Assembly: GCA_963677085.2 (NCBI GenBank)
Contig: CAXXFH010000006.1
Location: forward strand, 124,001 to 188,000
From: G963677085 sp963677085
GTDB lineage: Bacteria; Planctomycetota; Planctomycetia; Pirellulales; Thermoguttaceae
Length of the DNA: 64,000 nt
Direction of reading: 5' to 3'
A program made the translations under genes and the position numbers. Shown in pieces: positions 34,721-43,832 of this stretch (the stretch's first letter is position 1; each line of letters opens with the position of its first letter). The notes beneath the pieces are model-generated. The model searched no databases, had not been told where the DNA came from, and saw only the letters and a program-made list of their open reading frames with translations.

Positions 34721-35644
34721 ATGGCGGAACTGAAGCCTGAGATCGTCGATTCCGTATTGGCCGCCTGCAAGGCGGGCGTGGCCGAAGCCGCCGAGGCCCT
34801 CAGCCGTGCGCTCGACGGCACGATTACTCTGGAAGTGGGCGACTCCGGAACGCTGAATCTGGAGGCCCTGCCCGAGGAACTCTCAGTGGCCGGGTTGGCG
34901 GTCGTGCTGACCATCGGGGAAACCGGCGCCTTGATGCTGATTCCCGAGAGCAACGGGCTGGTGCCTGGGTGGTGTGCCGCCCCCGATCCGACGGGCGAAA
35001 GCAAGCTAAGCACCCTGGCCCAAGAGCTGGGGATGATTGTCTTGCCCGAGGATTTCATGCCCGACGACTTCAAAGCCGCTCGGGTGAAGAATCTGGCCGG
35101 GGCGTTGCGGCGCGGAGACGCGGGCGAGGGCGCCGCCTTTGTCACACTAAATCTCACCTCCGGCGACAAGCAAACGACCGCTCAGCTCGTGTGGCCGATT
35201 TCGAAGCCGGCGGCCGTGTTGGGTAAGGGGACGATCAAGCCCGAAGCCAAGCCCCAACCCAAAGCAAGTCCCAAGCCGGCTGCGGCCAAATCGCCACCGC
35301 CCTCTCCCCTCCAACCGTCTGCGGCACTGGAGGAGGCCCGGCGTGCCGTTCAATCGCGTTCCAAGCTTCGGCAGATGCCGGCATACACCAAGAGCCTGCT
35401 GCGGGTGAAGGTTCCCGTTGTGGTTACCCTGGCCCACAAGCGGCAGCCCTTGGCGCACATTGTGGAGTTGGGGCCCGGCTCGATTATCCAGTTCGACAAG
35501 GCTTGCGAAGAGATGCTCGAGCTGGAGATTGGCGATCGTCGGGTGGCCACGGGTGAGGCAGTCAAGGTGGGCGACAAATTTGGTCTCCGCGTCATGCAGA
35601 TCATCTTGCCCGATGAACGCTTTCACCCGGTACGGGCCCAATAG
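34721..35644 (+). CDS. FliN/SpoA-domain protein (solitary flagellar-switch-like)
   Basis: A 307-residue protein. The last 80 residues form a SpoA (FliN/FliM C-terminal) domain: LLRVKVPVVVTLAHKRQPLAHIVELGPGSIIQFDK followed by LEIGDRRVATGEAVKVGDKFGLRVMQI. Between it and the N-terminus lies a Pro/Lys/Ala-rich linker (about 175-205). The N-terminal 165 residues form an alpha/beta domain (VLAACKAGVAEAAEALSRAL, ELSVAGLAVVLTIGETGALML) reminiscent of the FliY layout of an N-terminal domain plus FliN, but I see no CheC phosphatase motif. FliN-type domains form the C-ring of flagella or of type III secretion. No other flagellar gene is near, so its partner is unclear. Confidence 0.8.
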   Translation: MAELKPEIVDSVLAACKAGVAEAAEALSRALDGTITLEVGDSGTLNLEALPEELSVAGLAVVLTIGETGALMLIPESNGLVPGWCAAPDPTGESKLSTLAQELGMIVLPEDFMPDDFKAARVKNLAGALRRGDAGEGAAFVTLNLTSGDKQTTAQLVWPISKPAAVLGKGTIKPEAKPQPKASPKPAAAKSPPPSPLQPSAALEEARRAVQSRSKLRQMPAYTKSLLRVKVPVVVTLAHKRQPLAHIVELGPGSIIQFDKACEEMLELEIGDRRVATGEAVKVGDKFGLRVMQIILPDERFHPVRAQ

Positions 35645-36080
35645 CGATCGTCGCCCGTGCCGCGCTGTTGCCACTGTTGTGTGTCTGTTGGTCCGTAGGC
35701 TTCTGGCTCTTCCCGGAGACGATCCGTCGGCGGCGTCCTCCCCCCCGCTCGTCGTGCCCCCGCGTTGAGCGAACCTTACGGCCGTGGCTGTGGTCAACGC
35801 TAGAGGCACCGGGTAGACTAGAAACGCTGGTTTGGCCCAGCAGATTGGCCCGCCGCAACGGAAGGCGACCATCGTTCGCTGGCAAGCCCCGGCATGGGAA
35901 CCAGAAAAGCGTTACGAAGACGAAGAGAGACGGCCGTTCCCATTTTTGCACTACTAACCTCAAAGATCGTTAATTTTTTTGACAAAGATTAGCGACCAAC
36001 GGGAGCGATTTCTTGCTCGGGTGCGGTAGCACCGATTTGGTTGGCGGCCTTGCCGCCCTGGGCGGACATCCATCAAGATC
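35645..36080. other. 436-bp stretch with repeat B copy 3
   Basis: The right part (35954-36060) is a full-length repeat B copy. The left 300 bp contain no gene or structure that I can support. Confidence 0.6.
35954..36060 (+). repeat. Dispersed repeat B, full-length copy 3
   Basis: Full copy: AACCTCAAAGATCGTTAA, TTGACAAAG, GCGACCAACGGGAGCG, TTTCTTGCTCGGGTGCGG, TAGCACC, then GGTTGGCGGCCTTGCCGCC. Internal hairpins GGTGCGGTAGCACC and GGCGGCCTTGCCGCC are visible. Confidence 0.85.
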
Positions 36081-36677
<597 letters not shown>

Positions 36678-36693
36678 AAACGCTACGGCAACT

Positions 36694-36730
36694 TCTCCCC
36701 TCTCCCTCGGGGAGAGGGGCCGGGGGTGTG
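36694..36730. repeat. Repeat E copy
   Basis: CCCCTCTCCCTCGGGGAGAGGGGCCGGGGG, an inverted repeat of family E, directly after the amidotransferase gene, where it could act as a hairpin terminator. Confidence 0.75.
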
Positions 36731-36874
36731 AAGCCGTAGTGCACGTTCCGACAAGCTGTACGCTGGCTCACACTGTCGGGACGCCGTACCGCCAATTTGC
36801 GCTATCCAGTAAGTGCTGTAGGGCTTTCTTCCTGGTTTAGCACGGTGCTTTTTTGTTGCAGGAGGATAAACGGT

Positions 36875-37063
36875 GTGAATCCTACTCTTGCGGTTATACT
36901 TAATGCTATCGCACTCGTAATCGCATTTCTTGCGTTGATTGGTGTCTTTTGGTGCGCGGCACGACGGCAGTGGTGGCTCGCTGCATTATGTGCTGTAATC
37001 GCACTTTTGGTGTTTGCACCAAACAGTCTTGTCTTTCTCAAATACTGGCTGATGCGCAAGTAG
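36875..37063 (+). CDS. Small two-helix membrane protein
   Basis: A 62-residue protein starting at a GTG, with AGGAGG 9 bp upstream, an unusually good ribosome-binding site. Two hydrophobic helices are visible: about residues 4-24 (LAVILNAIALVIAFLALIGVF) and 30-50 (WWLAALCAVIALLVFA), separated by a short CAARRQ loop, with a basic C-terminus. The frame is open further upstream but without any coding character. Codon use is less GC-biased than in neighbouring genes. It overlaps no other supported gene and precedes the TPR gene by 44 bp, suggesting a shared transcript. Function unknown. Confidence 0.65.
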   Translation: MNPTLAVILNAIALVIAFLALIGVFWCAARRQWWLAALCAVIALLVFAPNSLVFLKYWLMRK

Positions 37064-37107
37064 CGAGTAGTCCCATTGGTTCAGCTGTCGGCATACAGGA
37101 TTGCACC

Positions 37108-37902
37108 ATGAGAGAAATCGGCGTTGGAATTCGAATCGACATCAACGAAGGCTTGTCCTTCAGTGGCATCGAGGAAGTGAATGGACTCATCAACTGCGGG
37201 GGCAAGGTCACGTCGATCGAACCTGGCGGCGCGCTTATGCAAAAACTCGATGGCGATGGTGCAAACGCTGGTTGGACGCTCTCTGGATGCGAGATGAAGG
37301 TGATCGTGGATGATTCGGGTGTCGATTCATCGCCTCAGACGCTTAAACACAACCGATTATTTCAAGAAGGTAGCGATCTTATTTCTCCGTATATGCAACT
37401 CGTCAATCGGGACTCCAAAGCGACCGACTCATCCGACGCAAGAAAGACCCTGGAACGCGGGATCGAATTACTCACGCAGGCAATATCCATCAATCCCGCT
37501 AACTGGTCTGCATATTGGATCATCGGCAAGGCACATCAATCACTCGGTAATTCAGAAGACGCCTGCGACGCATTTGGCAAGTCGTACGAACTGCAAAAGG
37601 GAAACGCCGATGTGGCCCGTGAATACATGTTCGAATGCCTCAATCTCGGTCGGGCCGACAGGGGTATTGCAGCAGCACGACACGCTGCGATGCTCAGACC
37701 GGACGATGCCGGTCTAGTGGCAAACCTCGCGTTGGCGTTGCTGATTGGCGGCAAGCTCGACGAGGCCGCTGAGACTATCACGAAGGCTTTGGCAATGGCG
37801 CCGACTGACGAAATTAGCCGCAATCTCAAACAGATGATCGCCGATGTTCAAGCCGGGCGCAAGGCACAGCCATCGACAATGGCTGACCTCGATGTGATAT
37901 AG
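37108..37902 (+). CDS. Tetratricopeptide-repeat protein
   Basis: A 264-residue protein. The N-terminal 95 residues are of an unknown type (GVGIRIDINEGLSFSGIEEVNGLINCGG, then SGCEMKVIVDDSGVDSS). From about residue 105 at least three TPR-like helical pairs are visible: ARKTLERGIELLTQAISINPANWSAYWIIGKAHQSLG, then SEDACDAFGKSYELQKGNADVAR, then AARHAAMLRPDDAGLVANLALALLIGGKLDEAAETITKALAMAPTD. TPR domains mediate protein binding. No signal peptide. Base composition appears lower in GC than in the flanking trpG/pabA-type and GH43-like genes, hinting at transfer. It follows a small membrane protein on the same strand. Confidence 0.8.
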   Translation: MREIGVGIRIDINEGLSFSGIEEVNGLINCGGKVTSIEPGGALMQKLDGDGANAGWTLSGCEMKVIVDDSGVDSSPQTLKHNRLFQEGSDLISPYMQLVNRDSKATDSSDARKTLERGIELLTQAISINPANWSAYWIIGKAHQSLGNSEDACDAFGKSYELQKGNADVAREYMFECLNLGRADRGIAAARHAAMLRPDDAGLVANLALALLIGGKLDEAAETITKALAMAPTDEISRNLKQMIADVQAGRKAQPSTMADLDVI

Positions 37903-38008
37903 CATGTCGGTTGAATCCAGCCGACGGATCGGGGCGTTCCCGAAGACAACGTTCTTGACCAGCGCACCACCCGGTCAGGCAAAAACTCCCGGCGGGCGAG
38001 GATGAACG

Positions 38009-38566
38009 ATGGCGAAGAAGGCCTCTCAAGGTACCCGGGGCGCGATGATTCCGGCGGAACGAATCGATCGCGCGATCTTGTTTGTCCGTGGCCAAAAGGT
38101 TTTGCTGGATAGGGACTTGGCCGAACTCTACGAAGTCGAAACCCGCGTCCTCGTTCAGGCGGTCAAACGCAACATCGACCGCTTTCCCGCCGATTTCATG
38201 TTCCGGCTTTCCGCCGAGGAGTTCGCGAATTGGAGATCACAGGTTGTGATCTCCAATCCATCGGCCAAGATGGCTCTTAGACGCCCTCCCTACGCCTTCA
38301 CCGAGCAAGGCGTGGCGATGTTATCGAGCGTTTTGCGGAGCAAGCGGGCCATTGCGGTGAATATCGAGATCATGCGGGCGTTCGTCCGGCTACGTCAGAT
38401 GCTCGCCTCGCACGCCGACTTGGCACGAAAGCTTGCCGCGCTGGAGCGGAAGTACGACGATCAGTTCCGAGTCGTCTTCGACGCAATCCGCCAACTCATG
38501 CAGCCGCCCACCGCCGAACTGCCGGAAATCGGATTCCACACGCTCCACCAAAGCAAGCGCGAGTAA
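38009..38566 (+). CDS. ORF6N-domain protein (phage antirepressor-like)
   Basis: A 185-residue protein with an N-terminal ORF6N domain: IDRAILFVRGQKVLLDRDLAELYEVETRVLVQAVKRNIDRFP, ending near PPYAFTEQGVAMLSSVL. The C-terminal third is helical (RLRQMLASHADLARKLAALERKYDDQFRVVFDAIRQL). Such proteins occur singly on bacterial chromosomes and in phages and mobile regions, and are thought to bind DNA; the target is unknown. GAGGA lies 8-12 bp before the ATG. It is not accompanied by phage structural genes. It follows the TPR gene by 106 bp in a stretch of accessory character. Confidence 0.9.
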   Translation: MAKKASQGTRGAMIPAERIDRAILFVRGQKVLLDRDLAELYEVETRVLVQAVKRNIDRFPADFMFRLSAEEFANWRSQVVISNPSAKMALRRPPYAFTEQGVAMLSSVLRSKRAIAVNIEIMRAFVRLRQMLASHADLARKLAALERKYDDQFRVVFDAIRQLMQPPTAELPEIGFHTLHQSKRE

Positions 38567-38653
38567 GAGAATGTAGAGCGGGGCTCGCTTCGCTCGGCCC
38601 ACCCTACACGGACGACGGAGCCAGTGGTGTCAAGTGTAGTGCGTGCGTCAGGG

Positions 38654-39679
38654 TTAACGCCCCGGCAACTTCGCCGGGGCCAGCCTGGGGCGGCCGTCCT
38701 CCCAGTCGACGGGCACCACCGACAGATACCAGGTCCGGCCCTTGTCGTTGTTGCCTTGGTAGAAGAGATGATCCTGGCCGTCGTCGTCCTGGAAGAGGAA
38801 CGGGTGGCCCGACTCGCTTGTGTTCCAACTGCCCGGCTTGCCGGCCGGCAGAAACGGTTCGTCGAACAGCCGGGTGAAATGGACGCCGTCGTCGCTTACC
38901 GCTACGCCCACCTGCTGCGGCGCGTTGTTGTAGCTGCCGGCGTAGAACATGTAGAGGCGACCCTCGCGCTTGGCCATGGCCGCCGCCTCGATGCAACGAC
39001 CTTCCCAGGGCAACTCGGGCTTGAGGATCGGGCCGGCCGTGTTGAGTTGTTTCCACTTGTCGCGGGCGAAATCGCTGTCGACCGGGGCGGCTGAGACGCC
39101 CTGCAACTGGTTCTTCATTTGCGGGTCGCGGGTGGCCCAGTAAAGCAACAACCGGCCGTTGTGCTCGATCACGTCGGCGTCGATCGCCCGACCACACGTC
39201 CAATCGCCCGTAGGCGAAAAGATGGGGTTGCTCGGGTTGCGCGTGAAGTGGATTCCGTCTTCGGACGAGGCGTGGCAGATGGCGTCTTTCGGGCCGTTGC
39301 CGTAGGTCTGGTAGAAGAGGTGTATCTTGCCGCCGAGCACGATGGCCCCCGGCGCACAGAAGCCGTTGCGTTCTGCATCGCCCGTGTTGCGAAGCTCGCC
39401 GACCTTTTCCCAGTCGACCAGGTTCTTGCTCGTGGCAACGCCGATGCTCCAGCCCGAGGTCGGCTTGGTTTTGTAGGGCGGCAGCGAGTAGTAGAGCCAG
39501 TAGTGGTCGCGAAATTTCACGACGGCCGGATCTTTGGAGTAGGGCTGGCCGGAGACGGTGTCGGCGAAGTACATTCGCGGAGTTGCCGGTGACTCCGCTG
39601 CCCACGAGTCGAGAGTGTTCGAGGTCGAAACGATGGCCATTGCGATGGCCAAGGTCGAAAAGAGTGTGCTTTTGGGCAT
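38654..39679 (-). CDS. Exported GH43-like five-bladed beta-propeller glycosidase
   Basis: A 341-residue protein with a signal peptide (about residues 1-28, ending near SWAAES). The rest resembles glycoside hydrolase family 43/32-type propellers: the blade-1 Asp in PYSKDPAVVKFRDHYWLYYS, the second acidic site in GRAIDADVIEHNGRLLLYWA, and the acid/base Glu in GRCIEAAAMAKREGRLYMFYAG. Repeated LFYQ, YMFYAG and LFYQG strands mark the blades. The substrate could be an arabinan, xylan or fructan; the sequence does not decide. The ATG at 39679 opens on the signal peptide. The beta-helix gene upstream on the same strand is separated from it by an IS630 element, so the two may have been co-transcribed originally. 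Confidence 0.85.
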   Translation of the reverse strand: MPKSTLFSTLAIAMAIVSTSNTLDSWAAESPATPRMYFADTVSGQPYSKDPAVVKFRDHYWLYYSLPPYKTKPTSGWSIGVATSKNLVDWEKVGELRNTGDAERNGFCAPGAIVLGGKIHLFYQTYGNGPKDAICHASSEDGIHFTRNPSNPIFSPTGDWTCGRAIDADVIEHNGRLLLYWATRDPQMKNQLQGVSAAPVDSDFARDKWKQLNTAGPILKPELPWEGRCIEAAAMAKREGRLYMFYAGSYNNAPQQVGVAVSDDGVHFTRLFDEPFLPAGKPGSWNTSESGHPFLFQDDDGQDHLFYQGNNDKGRTWYLSVVPVDWEDGRPRLAPAKLPGR

Positions 39680-39768
39680 GGGGTGTTTGCTTTGGAAAAT
39701 CGTGTTGGTGCCAGGAAACGACCAGCGCATCTGGCGCGACCAACGGTCGCGGCTTTTTCTCGTCCCTA

Positions 39769-40928
39769 GTACGCCTTCCATGAAATTGTTTCCGGTGGTA
39801 TAAGCACCGGCATGAAGGAACACATTGTACGCCTCAAGGACGAGGCCCGACAGCATTTGCAGGAGTTGGTGCATACCGGCACGCGATCCGTGCGTGTGGT
39901 TCGGCGTGCCTTGATTCTGCTGAAATCAGATGAAGGATTCACGGATGAGGAGATTGCCGAACACGTTGGTTGCACGGATCGAACTGTTCGCAGTATGCGT
40001 AAACGGTTCTGTACCGGGAGTTTAGAGGAAGCGTTGTACGACGCCCCTCGATCCGGTGCTCCGCCCACGTTTACGCCACGGCAGAAGCAGCAAGTCGTGG
40101 CGTTGGCTTGCAGCGATCCGCCGGAGGGCCGCGTCCGCTGGACGCTGGAACTACTCTGCGTGCACGCCGTGAAACGAGGCTTCGTCGATTCGATCAGCAA
40201 GAGCGAGGTTGCGTTGTGGCTGAAAGAGCACGACATGAAGCCATGGCGAAAAAAACATGGTGCATTCCGAGACTCACCGAAGAGTTTCGCGACAGAATGG
40301 AGGACGTCCTCGACCAGTATGAAAAGGCGTTCAACCCGAGAGAACCGTTGATTTGCATGGACGAGCAGCCGTATCAACTCCTGGACGATACGTGTCCCTT
40401 CAAGCCTGCCGTACCAGGCAAGGCGGCTAAGCAGGACTACGAGTATCGTCGTTGCGGCACGTGCAGTATCTTTGTCGCCGTTGAGCCGAAAGATGGCAAA
40501 CGCTTCGTCCAGGCTCGGCGTCATCGCAAACGGGCCGATTTCGCACGATTCGTGCGTGATCTGCTTCAGCGTTATCCCAAGGCTCGTCGGATTCATTTGG
40601 TTCTCGACAACCTCAACACGCACAACGAAAAGTCCCTCATCGAAACGTTTGACGCCACGAAAGCGAAGCAATCTCTGCGACGCATCGTATGGCACTACAC
40701 ACCCAAGCACGCCAGTTGGCTGAACATGGCAGAAATTGAAATCTCCGTGTTGACCAAGCAATGCCTCGGGCGACGGATTCCTACAATCGAAGAAGTTCAA
40801 CGTCATGCGGCGACTTGGGCCCGCGACCGAAATCGCCGCAAAGCCATAATCGACTGGACCTTCAATAACAACGACGCCCGCCGAGTGTTCCCGGAACTAT
40901 ACCGGAAGAAACTTGCTGGATGACGTAC
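39769..40928 (+). mobile_element. IS630-family insertion sequence, 1160 bp
   Basis: Terminal inverted repeats start GTACG at 39769 and match GTACG reversed at 40928; 21 of the first 28 positions agree. TA dinucleotides at 39767-39768 and 40929-40930 flank it, consistent with the TA duplication of this family. It encodes a transposase in two overlapping frames. It lies between the beta-helix and GH43-like genes. Confidence 0.88.
39812..40923 (+). CDS. IS630-family transposase made by -1 frameshift
   Basis: Two overlapping frames: 39812-40351 gives the N-terminal helix-turn-helix part (DEEIAEHVGCTDRTVRSMRKRF), and the second frame holds the catalytic part. Shifting by -1 at the A-run 40249-40255 (slippery A-AAA-AAA) joins KPWRKK to TWCIPRLTEEF and gives about 370 residues. 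The DDE residues are in place: Asp in LICMDEQPYQLLDD, Asp in HLVLDNLNTHN, Glu in SWLNMAEIEIS, matching the Tc1/mariner-like IS630 pattern. Without the shift the first frame ends after 179 residues. Programmed frameshifting is known in this family; a simple frameshift mutation cannot be ruled out from one copy. Confidence 0.88.
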
Positions 40929-42895
40929 TAGTCTCTAGCCTCTAGCCTCTCAACTGCCCCCATGTCCGGGGTGTTGCCCTGGGGAACTCGCGTGCCGAAG
41001 TAATCGCGGACGATGCCGACGTCCATGCCGCGGTCGATACACGGCGAGTCGGCCTTCAGGCGGAAGTCGCGTCGATCGACGTCGATCAAGCCCGGCTTGG
41101 TCACGAACGAATGCGGCTCGGCGTGTTGTTCGGCCTGATAGCGGACGAAATCGTCCATCGTGTAGCTCGTCTCTTTGAACAGGATCATTTTGCCCTCGGC
41201 CTGGTACCAGCAGTTGTGGTCCAGCACCAGGGCCTTGCGCTGCTCGGGCGTGAGGTAGCGGGCGAAGAAGGCGTTGTTCGCGGCGTCGAAGAAGATGTTG
41301 TTGCGGATGATGATATCCTGACTTTGCGCGTCGTTCGTGTAGAAACAGAGGTGCCGTCCGCCGGGATTGGGCCGCTGGGCATGGCTCCAGCCGCGGCCGG
41401 CGCCGATGCACGTGTTGTTCTCGAAAACAATGTTCCGTGTGACGGACGTTTCCGGGCGGTTCCAGTATTCGAACGAGAACTCGCAATTCCAGATGATGTT
41501 GTTGCGGTAGGTGATGTCGACCTCGTGAACATCCTTGCCCTTGTTCTGATTGGTCAGGGCCGCATCGTAGATTTCCCAGAGCCGGCAGCGTTCGACCAGG
41601 CAGTCGTGCGCTTCGCCCCAGAACTCCACGCCGTTGCCGAACCGCACTGTCCGCTCGCCGCCATATTGATCGCCGCCGCCGATGAAGGAGAAGTCGCAAT
41701 CGCGGACGACGATGTGATGCACCCAACCGCCGCCGATGCCATGGGCCGCCCCGTAGCGCACGGCTAGGTTCTCGTAGATCACGTAGCTGCAATTCGACTG
41801 GCTGATCTGATGCCGCCGCAGGGCCAGTTCGATGTCGGTGTAATACTCGCCCGGGTTCTTCGCCGAGTAGATCTTTACGAGTTGATTGTCTTCGTCGTAG
41901 TAGTACTTGCCTTGGGCGTCGAGCTGCTCGGGCTCGAAGACCTTCACGCCGCAGCACTTTTCGTGGTCGAAGATGATATTGCCTACGTCGCACGTCAGGA
42001 GGTTATCGGTACACTCGACGAGTTCGAGGCTATCGAGGTGGAGCACGGCACCGGCCGGCAGCGATTGGCCCAGGTGGAAAGTCAACCGGGCGTCGTTGGC
42101 CGTGGTATGGGTGCGGTAGTAGCGGGTGTACTTTGCCCAGGTGTCGCCGATCGGGTAATGCTGTGATCGGGCCGATTCGGTGTAGGCGGTCCAGGGTTTT
42201 CCCGCCTTGTGCAAACTGGGGGCGGTCAGCGTGGCCGGTTTGTTTGCCCTCGCGTAAAAGGTCAAACGATAAACCTTGCCGGCCTCGACCGTAAACGGCA
42301 TGGTGATTAGTTGGATGTGCGAGGCGCCTTGACCGGGCTGAAGGCATTCGAGCCGGCAGCAGCCCGCGCCGCTTTGGCAACCTTCGGTTTCACGAGTCAG
42401 CCGAGCGTTGGCACTACCTTCGCGGTGCATGCTCCAACGTGCCAGGTCGCTGTCGAAACCGGGATTGGGCAACACCTGATCGCCGATCGGCTGCGGCGGC
42501 ACGTTCGACCAGACATTGCCGCCTTCGTGTTGCCATTGACGTGGATCGTTCATCTCGACCGAGCCGATCAACGCCGGTTTGGGGCCTTCGCCATAGGCGC
42601 CGTAGGTGATGTAGCCTTGCTCGCTGCCGCTTGCCGAGCGGAGCGATTCTCGCCACGAATCGCCGCGCCGCAGGAGGATCTTATCGCCGGGCTCAAAGGC
42701 TTGGCGGTTCACCCGGGCGATGGTCTGCCAAGCCGTGGCCGGCGAGCGACCGTCGGCCGTGTCGTTGCCGTGGTTGGCCACATAATAGACGGTCGCCGTG
42801 GCGGGCGCCGCTGCTAGCAGTGTGACTCCAAATAACAGCGGCAAAATCAGGCGTACTCGATCGCGTGACGCGGTGTGAGCTGGAAATCGAAGCAT
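40928..42895 (-). CDS. Exported right-handed beta-helix protein with a carbohydrate-binding-like module
   Basis: A 655-residue protein with a signal peptide (about residues 1-34, LPLLFGVTLLAAAPATATV). It opens with the motif VYYVANHGNDTADGRSPATAWQTI common in secreted beta-helix proteins. A CBM4/9-like module follows (VLPNPGFDSDLARW to LHLDSLELVECTD, about 155-300). The parallel beta-helix spans about 350-560 with Asn-rich turns (RNNIIWNCEFSFEYWN, ENNTCIGAGRG, IRNNIFFDAANNAFF), and the C-terminus SPCIDRGMDVGIVRDYFGTRVP is typical for the family. Polysaccharide lyase or hydrolase activity is possible but no catalytic set is clear. The TAG stop spans the IS630 junction. Confidence 0.85.
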   Translation of the reverse strand: MLRFPAHTASRDRVRLILPLLFGVTLLAAAPATATVYYVANHGNDTADGRSPATAWQTIARVNRQAFEPGDKILLRRGDSWRESLRSASGSEQGYITYGAYGEGPKPALIGSVEMNDPRQWQHEGGNVWSNVPPQPIGDQVLPNPGFDSDLARWSMHREGSANARLTRETEGCQSGAGCCRLECLQPGQGASHIQLITMPFTVEAGKVYRLTFYARANKPATLTAPSLHKAGKPWTAYTESARSQHYPIGDTWAKYTRYYRTHTTANDARLTFHLGQSLPAGAVLHLDSLELVECTDNLLTCDVGNIIFDHEKCCGVKVFEPEQLDAQGKYYYDEDNQLVKIYSAKNPGEYYTDIELALRRHQISQSNCSYVIYENLAVRYGAAHGIGGGWVHHIVVRDCDFSFIGGGDQYGGERTVRFGNGVEFWGEAHDCLVERCRLWEIYDAALTNQNKGKDVHEVDITYRNNIIWNCEFSFEYWNRPETSVTRNIVFENNTCIGAGRGWSHAQRPNPGGRHLCFYTNDAQSQDIIIRNNIFFDAANNAFFARYLTPEQRKALVLDHNCWYQAEGKMILFKETSYTMDDFVRYQAEQHAEPHSFVTKPGLIDVDRRDFRLKADSPCIDRGMDVGIVRDYFGTRVPQGNTPDMGAVERLEARD

Positions 42896-43126
42896 GGGTT
42901 GCACCTCACGGGCAAACGGGTGGAAAGTCGACAAACAACACCGTGGGCGGCTGCCCAGGCAGGACTCTCGCCGCATCGGTTCAAGCGGCGGTAGGAATAC
43001 CCCGATTATAGATCGTCAGTCGCCCGAATGCGAATTGGCGTCGAAAGGGCCAGAAAACATCCTCTTGGCGCTTTGGCGGCTTGGCGAGAGAATAGCCGAC
43101 AAGCCGATTACCGGGAGCAACAGACC

Positions 43127-43819
43127 ATGGATATCGAAACCGCGCGAACGATTCTGTTCCTCATCACGGGCATTGGGATCGTGGCCTGGATGGGTGGGCT
43201 GCGGTTTCTGGTGGCCTCGCGCCGGGCAGGCAAGTCGACCGTCGACGAACGGTTCCAACTGCCCGACCACAAGGCCTCTCAGTCGAAGACTTTCCAGTCG
43301 CTGATCTTCGGCACGGCCGAGGTCGACGGCGAGCCGGCCGCGCTGGCCGATCGAGCAGCCACAGCTTTGGCCAAGGGCACAGGCTTGCCCTTCGGACCGC
43401 TGAAAATCGTGGAGAAGTCCGAAAGGCAACTCCGCTTCGAGGGTGGACTGGTCGATCCGTCGGGCAAGGGCGTCGGACAACTTGTCCGCCGCGGACAGCT
43501 TCAGTTCACCCGACAACGCGACGACCGGACCACGGTCGACTACGGCGTCGAGATCTCCGGCGGCCGCGGTCTGCTGATTGGCGGGGCCGTTTGCCTATTG
43601 CTGGGCCTGATTGCCCTGATTGTGGGTTTCGTGCTGATCAACCAGTACGTGGTGTCCAGTCCCAAGCCGGCCGTTCGCGGACAAACGTTCCAGATGCTTC
43701 AGACGGTCCACTTCCTCTGGCCGCCGTTTCTCTTCGGCTGGCTTTATCGGTACCGATTTCGCGCCGTCCGTGGGGCGTTCGATACGTTTGTCCACAACCT
43801 GCCGTATACGGATCAGTAA
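43127..43819 (+). CDS. Membrane protein of unknown function upstream of an MscS-like gene
   Basis: A 230-residue protein with hydrophobic helices at about 6-24 (TILFLITGIGIVAWMGGLRFL), 147-172 (LLIGGAVCLLLGLIALIVGFVLINQYVV) and a possible third near 195-212 (FLWPPFLFGWLYRYRF). Between the first two is a soluble domain of about 115 residues containing a beta-rich part. I do not recognise the family. The next gene, an MscS-like channel, starts 13 bp after the stop, so the two are almost certainly co-transcribed and may work together at the membrane. The ATG at 43127 follows GGGAGCAACAG. Confidence 0.75.
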   Translation: MDIETARTILFLITGIGIVAWMGGLRFLVASRRAGKSTVDERFQLPDHKASQSKTFQSLIFGTAEVDGEPAALADRAATALAKGTGLPFGPLKIVEKSERQLRFEGGLVDPSGKGVGQLVRRGQLQFTRQRDDRTTVDYGVEISGGRGLLIGGAVCLLLGLIALIVGFVLINQYVVSSPKPAVRGQTFQMLQTVHFLWPPFLFGWLYRYRFRAVRGAFDTFVHNLPYTDQ

Positions 43820-43832
43820 AGGGAGACCTCCT

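Noticed and set aside
38009..38566. Prophage remnant around the ORF6N gene
   Set aside because: No integrase, structural or lysis gene and no attachment-site repeat was seen nearby.
38604..39743. Open frame of about 380 codons overlapping the GH43-like gene on the same strand
   Set aside because: It is an Arg/Gly/Pro-rich shadow in another frame with no start signal or family character; the signal peptide and GH43-type motifs are in the chosen frame.
39735..39755. Stem-loop CGCGACC-AAC-GGTCGCG followed by CTTTTTC
   Set aside because: It has a terminator shape on the plus strand but no gene ends there on that strand; it resembles the ACC/GGT core of other dispersed hairpins and was left unassigned.
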